A DNA stretch of 64,000 nucleotides, from NCBI RefSeq assembly GCF_036884845.1, contig NZ_CP145732.1, forward strand, positions 5,642,001 to 5,706,000, given 5' to 3'. The stretch's first letter is position 1. Every line of letters begins with the position of its first letter. This DNA is from Pseudomonas sp. MAG733B. Lineage in GTDB: Bacteria > Pseudomonadota > Gammaproteobacteria > Pseudomonadales > Pseudomonadaceae. The position numbers and the translations under genes are program-made. The notes beneath the pieces were generated by a model. The model was given only the letters and a program-made list of their open reading frames with translations. It was not told the DNA's origin and ran no database searches. Of the stretch, positions 25,947 to 35,024 are shown one piece after another.

Positions 25947-27602
25947 TCAATCCTGCCACAGCACCGCTTCGTTGCGCTCGCTCCATTCTTCGAAGCGGGC
26001 ACCGTAGGCCGCTTCGATCACGTTGCGCTTGATCTTCAGGGTTGGCGTGAGGAAGCCGTTTTCAACGGCCCAGCTGTCCTTGACCACCACCAGCCGCCGC
26101 AAACGCTCGTGTTTGTCGAGGGCGTTGTTGACCTCCTCCAGCAGCTTTTCCAGGCTGGAATGCAACCCCGCCCGCGCCTCTTGTTTCCCGACGGCAGACA
26201 GTACGCACAAGCCCAGCGGCGCACTCAAGCCATCGCCGACCACGCACACCTGTTCGATGCGCGAATGCACCGCCAGGCGATTTTCAATCGGCGCCGGCGC
26301 CACGTATTTTCCTTTGCTGGTCTTGAAGATTTCCTTCAGGCGCCCGGTCAGGCGCAGGTTACCTTCGGCATCTTCTTCGCCCTTGTCGCCGGTACGCAGG
26401 AAGCCGTCCTCGGTGATGGTGTCAGCGGTTTTCTGCGGTTCCTTGAAATAGCCGAGCATGGTCGCGCCGCTGCGCACCATCACCTCGCCCGACTCATCGA
26501 TGCGGACCTCGACTTCCGGGCAAGGCTTGCCGATCCAGCCGGGTTTGTTCTGCCCCGGCAGGCAAATGTGCGAATAACCGCAGCTTTCGGTCATGCCATA
26601 GACCTCCAGCACGTCCAGCCCGAGCTTGCGATACCACAACAGCAAGCTCAGCGGCACCGGCGCGGCACCGGACAGCGCCACGCGCAAGGCATCGAGCCCC
26701 AGCCCGGCGAGGACTTTATGCCCGACCCGCTTACCGATGATTGGCAGGCCCAGCAGGAAGTCGAGGCGTTTTGCCGGGATCTTGCCGTACACGCCCATCT
26801 GGAACTTGGTCCAGATACGCGGCACGCCAAACAGCGCGGTCGGCCGGGCTCGTCGCAGATCGGCCAGGAAGGTGTCGAGGCTTTCGGCAAAGAACACGGT
26901 TTGCCCGGTATAGATCGACGCCAGTTCAACGAACATCCGTTCCGCCACATGACACAGCGGCAGATACGACAGCAGTCGATCCGACTCATTGAGACCAAAC
27001 AGCTGCGTACCACGTGTGGTGGCGAAACCCAGATTGCCGAAGCTGTGCATCACGCCTTTGGGCATGCCGGTAGTGCCGGAGGTGTAGATGATGGTCGCCA
27101 GTTGATCGGCGCCGGGTTTGGGGTCGTCCTGGATCGGCGAACTGCGTTGCAGATCGTCCCAGCTGAAATTGAAGGAGCCCGGTGGGTGCAGTGGCAGGCT
27201 GATGGTCGGCAGATCGGGATTGACCCCGCGAGACATGCCGGGCCAATCGTCGAGCTTGCCGATAAACGCCAGCGCCGCTTCCGAGTGTTCCAGCACCTGG
27301 GCCACGGATTCGGCCGTGAGATTGGGGTACAGCGGCACCGAAACATGCCCGGCCATCCAGATCGCCAGGTCGGCGATGATCCAGTGCGCGCAGTTTTTCG
27401 AGATGAGAGCGATGTGACTGCCTTGGGGCAACTCCCGCGCCCGCAACCAATGCGCGGCGCAGCGAGCCTGATGACCGACGTCGGCCCAAGTCAGGGTCTC
27501 GACTTGCCCACCGCCGATGGGCTGAACCAAAAAGCGCTGACGCGGATGGCGGGCCTCACGCTCGTAGAAAACGTCCAGCGGCAAACGAAAAGCGGCAGAC
27601 AT
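25947..27602 (-). CDS. AMP-dependent acyl-CoA synthetase
   Basis: The 551-residue adenylate-forming enzyme resembles long-chain FadD15-type ligases. The motifs are P-loop-like YTSGTTGMPKGVMHS (about residue 175), SYLPLCHVAERM, VYGMTESCG (A5), DGFLRTGDKG (A7) and LTGRLKEIFKTSKGKYVAPAPIE (A8 and the start of the C-domain). It activates a carboxylate with ATP, then transfers it to CoA. The start at 27602 has AAAGGAG 8 nt upstream. It heads a leftward cluster of thioesterase, two hydrolases, GST, DUF4892 and AI-2E genes. A perfect 20-bp palindrome lies 42 bp before the start and is a likely repressor operator. Confidence 0.9.
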   Translation of the reverse strand: MSAAFRLPLDVFYEREARHPRQRFLVQPIGGGQVETLTWADVGHQARCAAHWLRARELPQGSHIALISKNCAHWIIADLAIWMAGHVSVPLYPNLTAESVAQVLEHSEAALAFIGKLDDWPGMSRGVNPDLPTISLPLHPPGSFNFSWDDLQRSSPIQDDPKPGADQLATIIYTSGTTGMPKGVMHSFGNLGFATTRGTQLFGLNESDRLLSYLPLCHVAERMFVELASIYTGQTVFFAESLDTFLADLRRARPTALFGVPRIWTKFQMGVYGKIPAKRLDFLLGLPIIGKRVGHKVLAGLGLDALRVALSGAAPVPLSLLLWYRKLGLDVLEVYGMTESCGYSHICLPGQNKPGWIGKPCPEVEVRIDESGEVMVRSGATMLGYFKEPQKTADTITEDGFLRTGDKGEEDAEGNLRLTGRLKEIFKTSKGKYVAPAPIENRLAVHSRIEQVCVVGDGLSAPLGLCVLSAVGKQEARAGLHSSLEKLLEEVNNALDKHERLRRLVVVKDSWAVENGFLTPTLKIKRNVIEAAYGARFEEWSERNEAVLWQD

Positions 27603-27643
27603 GCGACTCGCTCCTTTGGTTTTGGTCTGGAGCAAGCGTAGCT

Positions 27644-27663
27644 AACCAAGCAAGTGCTTGGTT
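27644..27663. promoter_or_regulatory. perfect palindromic operator before the acyl-CoA synthetase gene
   Basis: AACCAAGCA (27644-27652), AG, TGCTTGGTT (27655-27663) is a perfect inverted repeat with a 2-bp centre. Size and position suit a TetR-family repressor that senses acyl-CoA or fatty acids; which regulator binds is not visible here, as no TetR gene is in the window. Confidence 0.7.
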
Positions 27664-27690
27664 GAAATTTTGTAAGAAAAAAATAGATCA

Positions 27691-27766
27691 AAAGATCGCA
27701 GCCTTCGGCAGCTCCTACAGGGTGCACACCATCCCGATGTAGGAGCTGCCGAAGGCTGCGATCTTT
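27691..27766. repeat. REP pair, GCCGAAGGCTGCGATC family
   Basis: The arms 27691-27719 and 27738-27766 are perfect 29-nt inverted repeats and end 5 bp before the sixA stop codon. Confidence 0.93.
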
Positions 27767-27770
27767 GCTT

Positions 27771-28226
27771 TTATGGGTGCTTGATGCTGTCGAGTTTCAT
27801 GGAGCCGACCAACAGTTCATCACCCTTGAGCTCCGCCAGCCCGGCCGTGCTGACCCTCTCCGGTGGATGCCCGGCGCCATGTTGCAGGTAGCTCAGCAGA
27901 TTCCCCACCAGCGGGTTGTGGCTGACCAGCAACACGTTGCTGACCGCAACCATCTGTTCGGCCACCTTGTCCGGCTCGGTGTCCGGTGTCAGCCATTCGA
28001 CGGTGCGGATTTCCGGTTTGAAACCCAATGCCTCGTGCACCAGCTGTGCGGTCTGCTGCGCTCGCAGGTACGGACTTGCATAAATCGCCGTCAGCGGCTG
28101 GCCAATCAAGTACGCAGCGCTGCGCAGCACTTCTTCACGACCGTGGTCCGTCAGTTCCCGCTCCGAATCGCTGGAGCGGGAGCCGTGTGGCACCGCTTCA
28201 CCATGACGCAATACCCAGATTTTCAT
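27771..28226 (-). CDS. sixA: phosphohistidine phosphatase
   Basis: The 151-residue protein has the histidine-phosphatase-superfamily core. It begins MKIWVLRHGEA (catalytic His8 in RHG), then SPYLRAQQTAQLV and VLLVSHNPLVGNLLSYL with the second His. SixA removes phosphate from histidine-containing phosphotransfer domains (ArcB in E. coli; NPr of the nitrogen PTS). Length is normal. Its ATG overlaps the stop of the DUF4389 gene (ATGA), so the two are translated together. The gene ends 5 bp from a REP pair. Confidence 0.92.
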   Translation of the reverse strand: MKIWVLRHGEAVPHGSRSSDSERELTDHGREEVLRSAAYLIGQPLTAIYASPYLRAQQTAQLVHEALGFKPEIRTVEWLTPDTEPDKVAEQMVAVSNVLLVSHNPLVGNLLSYLQHGAGHPPERVSTAGLAELKGDELLVGSMKLDSIKHP

Positions 28227-28570
28227 AGCTTGGGTTCCTCATCTCGGGCCGGGTGTGGCGCTGGCGCCACGACGTGCGGCGCTTCACCTTCCGGCGTACG
28301 CGGCGTTGGCCAATCGGCAAACGGCCAAGGCTTCTGGTCGCTGTGAAAACTGCCGAAACGACCGATCTGCGCCAGGAACTGGCTCAGACTGTCGCCGAAG
28401 TTCATCAGGCTGGCGCTCGGAGCGCCATAAATCAAACGATAGATCAACTGCACCAGCACCACGGCACCCAGGATGAATTGCGCCACTTGCCAGACCAGCA
28501 CAAAGACGATCATCCACAGCACTCGCAGCAAAATGGATTCGTACTTGGCTTCTACTTTCTGATCGTTCAT
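28223..28570 (-). CDS. DUF4389 membrane protein
   Basis: The 115-residue protein has two close hydrophobic segments (LLRVLWMIVFVLVWQVAQFIL and GAVVLVQLIYRLIYG) followed by SLMNFGDSLSQFLAQIGRF, the DUF4389 signature, and a Pro-rich polar tail. It is probably an inner-membrane protein of unknown function. It sits between gpsA (30 bp upstream) and sixA (4-bp overlap), a conserved Pseudomonas order as I remember it. Confidence 0.87.
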   Translation of the reverse strand: MNDQKVEAKYESILLRVLWMIVFVLVWQVAQFILGAVVLVQLIYRLIYGAPSASLMNFGDSLSQFLAQIGRFGSFHSDQKPWPFADWPTPRTPEGEAPHVVAPAPHPARDEEPKL

Positions 28571-28600
28571 GTCTCGCTCCGTTCCGGTTAAGTAGTGGGC

Positions 28601-29626
28601 TCAGTTGAAACCGCTGGTGGAAATAAAGTCGACGTCGGTCTTCGGCTCGCCGCGCATCAGCAGGCCGATCACCTGCTCAAGCGTGCGCCCTTCAAACAGG
28701 ATCGCATGCAGCCCGGCGACCAGCGGCATGTACACGCCGACCTCTTGGGATTTGGCTTTGAGTACCTTGAGAGTGTTCACACCTTCGGCCACTTCGCCCA
28801 GACGGTTGACCGCCTCGTCCAGGCTCAAGCCCTGGCCGAGGGCAAACCCGACCTGATAGTTGCGGCTTTTCGGCGAAGAGCAGGTCACGATCAAATCGCC
28901 CACGCCCGCCAGCCCCAGGAAGGTCATCGGGTTGGCGCCCTGATTCACCGCGAACCGGGTCATTTCTGCCAGCGCCCGGGTGATCAGCATGCTCTTGGTG
29001 TTTTCGCCCATGTCCAGCGCCACCGCCATGCCGGCAATAATCGCGTAGACGTTTTTCAATGCACCGCCCAGCTCCACGCCGAAACGGTCGGCGCTGGCAT
29101 AAACGCGAAAAGTGCGGCCATGCAGAACGGCCTGGACACGCTCGCAGAGTTCTTCGTCTTCACTGGCGACCACCGTGGCGGTCAGCGCGTGTTCGGCGAT
29201 CTCACGGGCCAGGTTCGGCCCGGACAGCACGCCGATGCGCGCTTGCGGGGCGATCTCTTCGAGGATCTGGCTCATCAGTTTGAAGGTCTGGGCTTCGATG
29301 CCCTTGGTCAGGCTCACCAGCATTTTGCCGCGCAGCAATTCGGCGTGCGGGGCCAACACTGAACGCAACGCGCTGGACGGCAGTGCGACGAAACTAAGGT
29401 CGCAGGCTTCCAGGGTCGCTTGCAGGTCGGTGACCGGGGTTACGCCGGGCAGAATCTTGATGCCTTTGAGGTAACGCGGGTTTTCGCGATTGACCCGAAT
29501 GGCCTCGGCCTGGTCGGGATCACGCATCCACTGCAGGACCTGATGGCCGTTCTCGGCCAGCAGATTTGCCACGGCGGTACCAAAACTTCCGCCTCCCAGG
29601 ACCGCAATCGGGCGCTGTTCAGTCAT
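28601..29626 (-). CDS. gpsA: glycerol-3-phosphate dehydrogenase [NAD(P)+]
   Basis: The 341-residue enzyme begins [28 protein letters not shown] (Rossmann loop GGGSFG). It then has [30 protein letters not shown] (catalytic Lys) and [25 protein letters not shown]. It reduces dihydroxyacetone phosphate to sn-glycerol-3-phosphate for phospholipid synthesis. The start at 29626 is the conserved one; the open frame to 29704 carries nothing family-like. It heads the gpsA-DUF4389-sixA operon, divergent from the TonB-receptor gene, and lies 5 kb from fabAB, so lipid precursor genes are loosely grouped. Confidence 0.95.
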   Translation of the reverse strand: MTEQRPIAVLGGGSFGTAVANLLAENGHQVLQWMRDPDQAEAIRVNRENPRYLKGIKILPGVTPVTDLQATLEACDLSFVALPSSALRSVLAPHAELLRGKMLVSLTKGIEAQTFKLMSQILEEIAPQARIGVLSGPNLAREIAEHALTATVVASEDEELCERVQAVLHGRTFRVYASADRFGVELGGALKNVYAIIAGMAVALDMGENTKSMLITRALAEMTRFAVNQGANPMTFLGLAGVGDLIVTCSSPKSRNYQVGFALGQGLSLDEAVNRLGEVAEGVNTLKVLKAKSQEVGVYMPLVAGLHAILFEGRTLEQVIGLLMRGEPKTDVDFISTSGFN

Positions 29627-29821
29627 ATGCAATCCGTTAATCCATACCAGTGGCGATGTCGGCATTATACGGAGCGCCCCAGTCGCGGCCAGCCCCCGCG
29701 TCAATTACCCGCGCAGATGGAAAGAAGTCCGATAAAACCGCGGAAAATGCTGACATCGTGACTGGAAAAGTCATCGGGCTCGGTTAACATGCGCGCCAAC
29801 AATAATTAACAAGGATGTGTT

Positions 29822-31945
29822 GTGTCGCTGGGCTCTCCATCTCCCCACTCGCCGTTGGTGCTGGCGCTGGTTTTCAGCTCGCCATTGCTGGCTGACGATT
29901 TGTTCCTCGACAGCGATCCGCTGCCGCAAGTGCTCACGGCCACGCGCCTGAAGCAGTCGCCGGCCGCCGTGCCGGGGAGCATGACGGTGATCGACAATGC
30001 GCTGATCACCGCCAGCGGCGCGCGGGACATCAGTGAGGTGCTGCGGCTGGTGCCGGGCATGATGGTCGGCAACATCAGCGGCAATCAGGCCACCGTGAAC
30101 TACCACGGCACCAGCGCCGGCGAAGCGCGACGCATGCAGGTATTGATCGACGGCCGTTCGGTGTACCGCGCGGGCCTGGCCACGGTGGACTGGAGCGACA
30201 TCCCGGTGGCCATGGAAGACATCGAGCGCATCGAAGTTTTTCGTGGACCCAACACCGTCAGCTACGGCGCCAACGCGCTGATGGCGGTGGTCAACATCAT
30301 CACCCGCAACCCGGCGGACAGCCACGGCACGCGGATGAAAGTTACCCGCGGCCAGCGTGGTATCAACGACTTTTATGCCAGCCAGGGCGTTGGCTGGGAG
30401 GATGGCGACTTGCGTTTGTCCCTGTCCGGCCAGCAGGACGATGGCTTCGACAGCGACCGTCGAGGCGCCGATTATCACGACAGTCGCCGCCTGAATCGCT
30501 TTAACCTGGCGGTCAGCCAGACGCTCAACGAGCAACAAAGCATCGATTGGCAATTGAACGCCAAAGAAGGCAGCAACCAACGCCCCTATACCTACCGCCC
30601 GGTGTTCTCGGGGATTACCCGCGCCGGGGACGATTCCGACGTCAAGGCCAAGGACTACGCCGGCTCGCTGCGCTGGAATCTCGACATCAATCCGGATCAC
30701 AGCCTGTATATCCAGGGTTCGGCCCAACACTGGGATCGCCAGCAAACCTGGCGCGCCTGTGATGCCGAGGTGTCGTTCAGCCCGCAACTGACCGAACTCT
30801 GGCAACTCAACCCGAACTACACCGAGCGCCTGGCCCGCAACATCACGCGCTTCACCGGTCCCGGTGCGCCGGCGGGTACGCCAGCCGAGCAGGCGCTGGC
30901 CAATCAGGTCCTCGATCAATGGCGCAACGGCGCCAGCCAGACCGTCTGCGGCGACATCGACCAAAGCGCACGGGAAACGCGCTACGATCTTGAATTGCAG
31001 GACACCCTGAGCCTGTCCGATAGCCTGCGACTGGTTAGCGGCGTGAACTATCGTTACGACCGGGCAGATTCCGAGACCTACTTCAATGGCACCCTCGATG
31101 ACACGACGTGGCGGGCCTTCGGCCAACTTGAGTGGCGCGCCAGTGAACACTGGTTGTTGCAGGGCGGCGCGATGTTCGAAGACACGCGGTTGATCGGCAG
31201 TTCGCTGACCCCGCGGGTGGCGGTCAATTACCTGATCAACCCGCGCCATGGGTTGCGTGCGGTGTATTCCGAAGCCATTCGCTCACCGGACATGTTCGAG
31301 AACAGTGTCAACTGGAGTTACCGCGTCACCAACATCCAGCCCGGGGCCTACGGCCAGTCCAGCGCCCGTTACTTCGTCAAGACACGCGGCCCCGGCGACC
31401 TCGATCAGGAACACATGCGTTCCCGGGAACTGGGCTACAACGGCTACTTTGCCGAGTGGGGGCTGGCGGTCGATGTGAAGCTGTTCTACGACGAAATCAC
31501 CGGCATGATCAGCGAGCCGCTGCGCAACAACCAATACATTGCCAGCAACTCCAACACGGCACGTTTTTCGGGAACCGAAACCCAACTCGACTGGAGAGTC
31601 GGCACTGCCGACCGACTGCGCCTGACCTACGCCTACGTCGATTCCGATGCGAGCAACCCGCAGGATGCGCTACAGACCGCACGCAACAGCGGCTCCGTCG
31701 GCTGGCTGCGCGATTGGGGTCAGGGCTGGAACAGCGCTCTCTTCTATTATGGCGACGATGCGCTAAACGGTTACCGCTTCGAGCGGGTCGACACGCGCAT
31801 CGCCAAGCAGATTCGCCTCGGCAAGGCCAATCTGGAACTGGCCGGCGTGCTCCAGCAACGCCTCGACAATCAACCCACCACTTTTGTCGACAACAACTAC
31901 GACGAACGCCGAGTGCTGTATTTCAGTGCGGAGCTGGCGTTTTAA
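29822..31945 (+). CDS. TonB-dependent outer-membrane receptor
   Basis: The 707-residue precursor uses a GTG start with AAGGA 9 nt upstream. A short signal peptide ends near SSPLLA, followed by a plug domain: PQVLTATRLKQSPAAVPGSM, RDISEVLRLVPGM, MQVLIDGRSVYRAG and IERIEVFRGPNTVSYGANA. The 22-strand barrel follows and ends in FSAELAF. The plug resembles BtuB/FepA-type receptors; an evident TonB box between signal and plug is hard to see (DLFLDSDPLPQVLTATR is the best region). Ligand unknown. The next two genes, a binding protein and a hybrid kinase, start 2 bp after and with a 4-bp overlap, so the three form one operon. Confidence 0.88.
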   Translation: MSLGSPSPHSPLVLALVFSSPLLADDLFLDSDPLPQVLTATRLKQSPAAVPGSMTVIDNALITASGARDISEVLRLVPGMMVGNISGNQATVNYHGTSAGEARRMQVLIDGRSVYRAGLATVDWSDIPVAMEDIERIEVFRGPNTVSYGANALMAVVNIITRNPADSHGTRMKVTRGQRGINDFYASQGVGWEDGDLRLSLSGQQDDGFDSDRRGADYHDSRRLNRFNLAVSQTLNEQQSIDWQLNAKEGSNQRPYTYRPVFSGITRAGDDSDVKAKDYAGSLRWNLDINPDHSLYIQGSAQHWDRQQTWRACDAEVSFSPQLTELWQLNPNYTERLARNITRFTGPGAPAGTPAEQALANQVLDQWRNGASQTVCGDIDQSARETRYDLELQDTLSLSDSLRLVSGVNYRYDRADSETYFNGTLDDTTWRAFGQLEWRASEHWLLQGGAMFEDTRLIGSSLTPRVAVNYLINPRHGLRAVYSEAIRSPDMFENSVNWSYRVTNIQPGAYGQSSARYFVKTRGPGDLDQEHMRSRELGYNGYFAEWGLAVDVKLFYDEITGMISEPLRNNQYIASNSNTARFSGTETQLDWRVGTADRLRLTYAYVDSDASNPQDALQTARNSGSVGWLRDWGQGWNSALFYYGDDALNGYRFERVDTRIAKQIRLGKANLELAGVLQQRLDNQPTTFVDNNYDERRVLYFSAELAF

Positions 31946-31946
31946 G

Positions 31947-32879
31947 ATGGCGCATTGTCCGCCACGCAAGTCGCCAGGTGTGGGGCACCTGTTGGCCATG
32001 CTGTGCCTGGTGATCGGTGGCTGGCTGAGCAGCCTGTCGACCAACGCTGCGGACATTCTGTTGACCGGCGCCGAGGACAGCCCCGGCGTGCAATCTTTCA
32101 TTCAGGCCCTGCGTGAATTGCGCCCTGGCGATCAGGTGCGCTTCCAGCCGCTGGTCGATCTGCCTGCGCCAGAAAAACTGGACGACGACACGCGTTTGAT
32201 TCTGCTAGACCTGCCGAGCCTCGACTGGCGCCTGCAGGATCCGGAAGGCCCGGCGACGCTGGTAATGCGCATCAGCCGACTGCAAGCGCGCCAACACTTG
32301 GGTGACAGCCTGCCGCCGTACCTCAGCCTGCTCTGGAGCGATCCGCCGCTGGACCGCCAATTGCGCCTGACCCGACTCTTGCTGCCCCAGGTCAAACGGG
32401 TCGGCGTGCTGTATGACGATCACAGCGAGTTTCTGTTGAAGGAACTGCGCCGGGCCGCTTACACCCTTGGGCTTGAGGTGGTCACCGAACGCTGGGACAA
32501 CACCCACGACAGTCGTCCATTGCAGACCTTGCTCAACAACAGCGATGTGCTGCTGGGCCTCGATGACCCCGATCTGTTCAACCAGAAAACCGCGAAAAAC
32601 CTGCTGCTCAGCAGTTACTCGCGACAACTGGCGCTGATCGGCCCCAACGCAGGATTCGTCAGGGCCGGAAGCCTTGCCAGCACTTACACCGATCAGGGTG
32701 ACTGGCTGGTGATACTCGATCAATTGCTGGATCAGCCACCCGCGACGTGGCCGCGCACGCTCTACCCGCTTCGCTTCAAAGTCTCAAGCAACCCGCAGGT
32801 GGCTCGTTCATTAGGTATGGAACAGATAAACGAAGCGTCTGTCGCAACACTGTTGGCCGAAAGAGAACGCCGCCCATGA
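31947..32879 (+). CDS. periplasmic ABC-type substrate-binding-like protein
   Basis: The 310-residue precursor has an uncleaved-looking or signal helix (HLLAMLCLVIGGWLSSLSTNA), then ADILLTGAEDSPGVQSFIQAL. The middle LLLPQVKRVGVLYDDHSEFLLKELRRAAYTLGLEVVTERW matches the ABC_sub_bind/type-1 periplasmic-binding fold. A second lobe has LLGLDDPDLFNQKTAKNLLLSSY. No permease or ATPase gene is nearby, so it likely works as a sensor subunit rather than in uptake. It starts 2 bp after the receptor stop and ends overlapping the hybrid kinase ATG (ATGA). This suits delivery of a ligand signal from receptor to kinase. Confidence 0.8.
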   Translation: MAHCPPRKSPGVGHLLAMLCLVIGGWLSSLSTNAADILLTGAEDSPGVQSFIQALRELRPGDQVRFQPLVDLPAPEKLDDDTRLILLDLPSLDWRLQDPEGPATLVMRISRLQARQHLGDSLPPYLSLLWSDPPLDRQLRLTRLLLPQVKRVGVLYDDHSEFLLKELRRAAYTLGLEVVTERWDNTHDSRPLQTLLNNSDVLLGLDDPDLFNQKTAKNLLLSSYSRQLALIGPNAGFVRAGSLASTYTDQGDWLVILDQLLDQPPATWPRTLYPLRFKVSSNPQVARSLGMEQINEASVATLLAERERRP

Positions 32880-34777
32880 CCTTCCGTCGACGTTGGGACA
32901 TCAACACCCGAACCCAGCTCATCAGCCTCGGCCCTGCCCTGTTGCTGACTTTGTTGTTGATCAGTTTCTTTACCTTCGTGCGGATCCAGGACCTGCGCCA
33001 GGAGCTCAACCACACCGGCCAACTGATCGCCAACCAATTGGCCCCGGCCACTGAATACGGGGTGATTTCCGGCAACAACGAGGTGCTAGAGAGCCTGCTC
33101 AAGGCCACGCTGGCCACGCCCAACGTGCGTTTCCTGGAAGTGCAGGACAGCGCCAACCGGATTCTGGTGTATGTCGAGCAACCGTCGGCCGACCACACCC
33201 GCCCGCATCAGGTCGAAGTGTTCCAGGCGCCGGTGCGCCTGCAACGGGTGCCGCTGCACAATGATTTTTTCCAGAACAACAAAGTCGCCAGCAATGCGCC
33301 CGCCGAAGACTATCTGGGCCGGGTGATCGTCGGTCTGTCCAACGATGCATTCAGTCAACGCCAGCAGGAGATCCTGCTCAAGGCTGCGATTCTGGCGCTG
33401 TTCGCCCTGCTGTTTACCTTCGTTCTCGCCCGCCGCCTGGCGGGGAGCCTGTCGCAACCGATCCGCGACATCGGCAATGCGGTCAAGGCAATCCAGGACG
33501 GCGACTACAAAACGCCGCTGCCCATCGTCGACGACACCGAGCTCGGCGCCCTGTCGCAACACATCAACAACCTGGCCAGCGGTCTCGAACAGGCCAGCCG
33601 TGAACAGCATCAAGCCATGGCGCAGTTGATCCAGACCCGTGAAGAAGCGGAAAAGGCCAACAACGCCAAGTCCGATTTCCTCGCGATGATGAGCCACGAA
33701 CTGCGCACGCCGATGAATGGCGTGCTGGGTATGCTGCAGTTGCTGGAAACCACGCAGATGACCGACGAACAGGTGGAATACGCGGCGCTGGCTTCGGAAT
33801 CCACCGAACACCTGCTCAAGGTCATCAACGACATTCTGGATTTCTCGCGCATTGAACGCTCGGAACTGGAGCTGGAACACATTCCGTTCAACCTCGCCGA
33901 CCTGATCGGCACCTGCGCCCAGGCGTTCCAGCACAGCGCCGCACAACGAGGGCTCGATCTGCAATTGCAGGTTCCAGAGGACATGCGGGCGCTTCAGGTT
34001 CAGGGTGATCCGACGCGAATCCGGCAGATTCTGGTGAACCTGATCGGCAATGCGCTGAAGTTCACCGAGCAGGGTCGCGTGTCCATCGAACCGCAGTGGC
34101 AGTCACTGGATCACGAATTGCTGTGGTTCACCTGCACGGTGCGCGACAGCGGGATCGGCATCGCAGCCGAGAGCCTGGAACTGATGTTCAACGCGTTCCA
34201 GCAGGCCGACAGTTCTATTTCAAGACGTTACGGCGGCACCGGCCTGGGCCTGCCGATTGCGCGCACGCTCGCCGAACGCATGGGCGGCACCTTGCGCGCC
34301 CAGAGCGAAGAAGGTCGCGGCTCGGTGTTCACCCTGGAAATCCCGCTGGCGTTGTATCAACAGCCTTTGCCGGTACTGGCACCGCGGGCGCCCACAGGCA
34401 AAGGCGACGGTGAAGGGCGCAATGTGTTGCTGGTCGAGGACAATCCGGTCAACCAGACGGTCATCGAAGCCATGTTGCGCAGTCTCGGCTTTACAGTCAG
34501 CGTCGCCGCCGATGGCATGCAGGCGGTGCGCAGTGCCGAGAGCCTGATTTTCGAAGCGATCCTGATGGACTGCCGATTACCGATCCTCGACGGCTATGAA
34601 GCCACCCGACAGATTCGCCAACTGCCCGGTTGCACCGACTTGCCGATCATCGCCCTCACCGCCAATGCCTTGCAGGGTGATCGCGAAGCCTGTTTGTCGG
34701 CGGGGATGAACGATTATCTGGCCAAGCCCTTCAAACGTACTGATCTTCAGCAAATTCTGCAGCGCTGGGTGCAGTAG
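32876..34777 (+). CDS. hybrid sensor histidine kinase, PA1611-like
   Basis: The 633-residue inner-membrane kinase has TM1 (about 16-36), a periplasmic domain (37-165), TM2 (168-185) and HAMP (190-245). HisKA follows with His274 in MMSHELRTPMNG, then an ATPase with N-box NLIGNALKF (388-396) and G-boxes DSGIGI and GGTGLGL, and a receiver with acidic pair E521/D522 and phospho-Asp565 (ILMDCRLPILDG). It lacks an Hpt domain, so phosphotransfer must go to a separate Hpt protein. Domain order and location before fabA match PA1611, known to interact with RetS and to affect Gac/Rsm output. It is coupled by ATGA overlap to the binding-protein gene. Confidence 0.9.
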   Translation: MTFRRRWDINTRTQLISLGPALLLTLLLISFFTFVRIQDLRQELNHTGQLIANQLAPATEYGVISGNNEVLESLLKATLATPNVRFLEVQDSANRILVYVEQPSADHTRPHQVEVFQAPVRLQRVPLHNDFFQNNKVASNAPAEDYLGRVIVGLSNDAFSQRQQEILLKAAILALFALLFTFVLARRLAGSLSQPIRDIGNAVKAIQDGDYKTPLPIVDDTELGALSQHINNLASGLEQASREQHQAMAQLIQTREEAEKANNAKSDFLAMMSHELRTPMNGVLGMLQLLETTQMTDEQVEYAALASESTEHLLKVINDILDFSRIERSELELEHIPFNLADLIGTCAQAFQHSAAQRGLDLQLQVPEDMRALQVQGDPTRIRQILVNLIGNALKFTEQGRVSIEPQWQSLDHELLWFTCTVRDSGIGIAAESLELMFNAFQQADSSISRRYGGTGLGLPIARTLAERMGGTLRAQSEEGRGSVFTLEIPLALYQQPLPVLAPRAPTGKGDGEGRNVLLVEDNPVNQTVIEAMLRSLGFTVSVAADGMQAVRSAESLIFEAILMDCRLPILDGYEATRQIRQLPGCTDLPIIALTANALQGDREACLSAGMNDYLAKPFKRTDLQQILQRWVQ

Positions 34778-34875
34778 TACAGGCCTTTCGAGCATCTGCG
34801 ACTGGCGTGAAAGGCGAAAGTGCGGCAGTCTTAGGCACCCGAACAGGCCCGAAAAGGGGCTTGAATAAAAATTTC

Positions 34876-34893
34876 AGTGCACAAGTGTACATT
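34876..34893. promoter_or_regulatory. FabR/DesT-like operator in the fabA promoter region
   Basis: AGTGCACAAGTGTACATT is an imperfect 18-bp palindrome 132 bp before fabA. By eye it matches 12 of 18 positions of the E. coli FabR site (AGCGTACACGTGTTCGCT, from memory). DesT, the FabR-like TetR repressor of pseudomonads, controls fabAB, so this is a plausible site for it. Confidence 0.5.
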
Positions 34894-35024
34894 CATGTCC
34901 TTGGTGCTGTGACTTTCACCACAACGCAATAGTCTATGAGTAGGCTGCCGGTTCGAGGCATGAACGCTTCGATCGGCCGGGAAGATTTGCCCCACCTGCC
35001 GCATGGGACTATTGAGGAGCTCGC

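Noticed and set aside
25869..27641. 590-codon rightward frame opposite the acyl-CoA synthetase gene
   Set aside because: Antisense shadow; all synthetase motifs are on the other strand.
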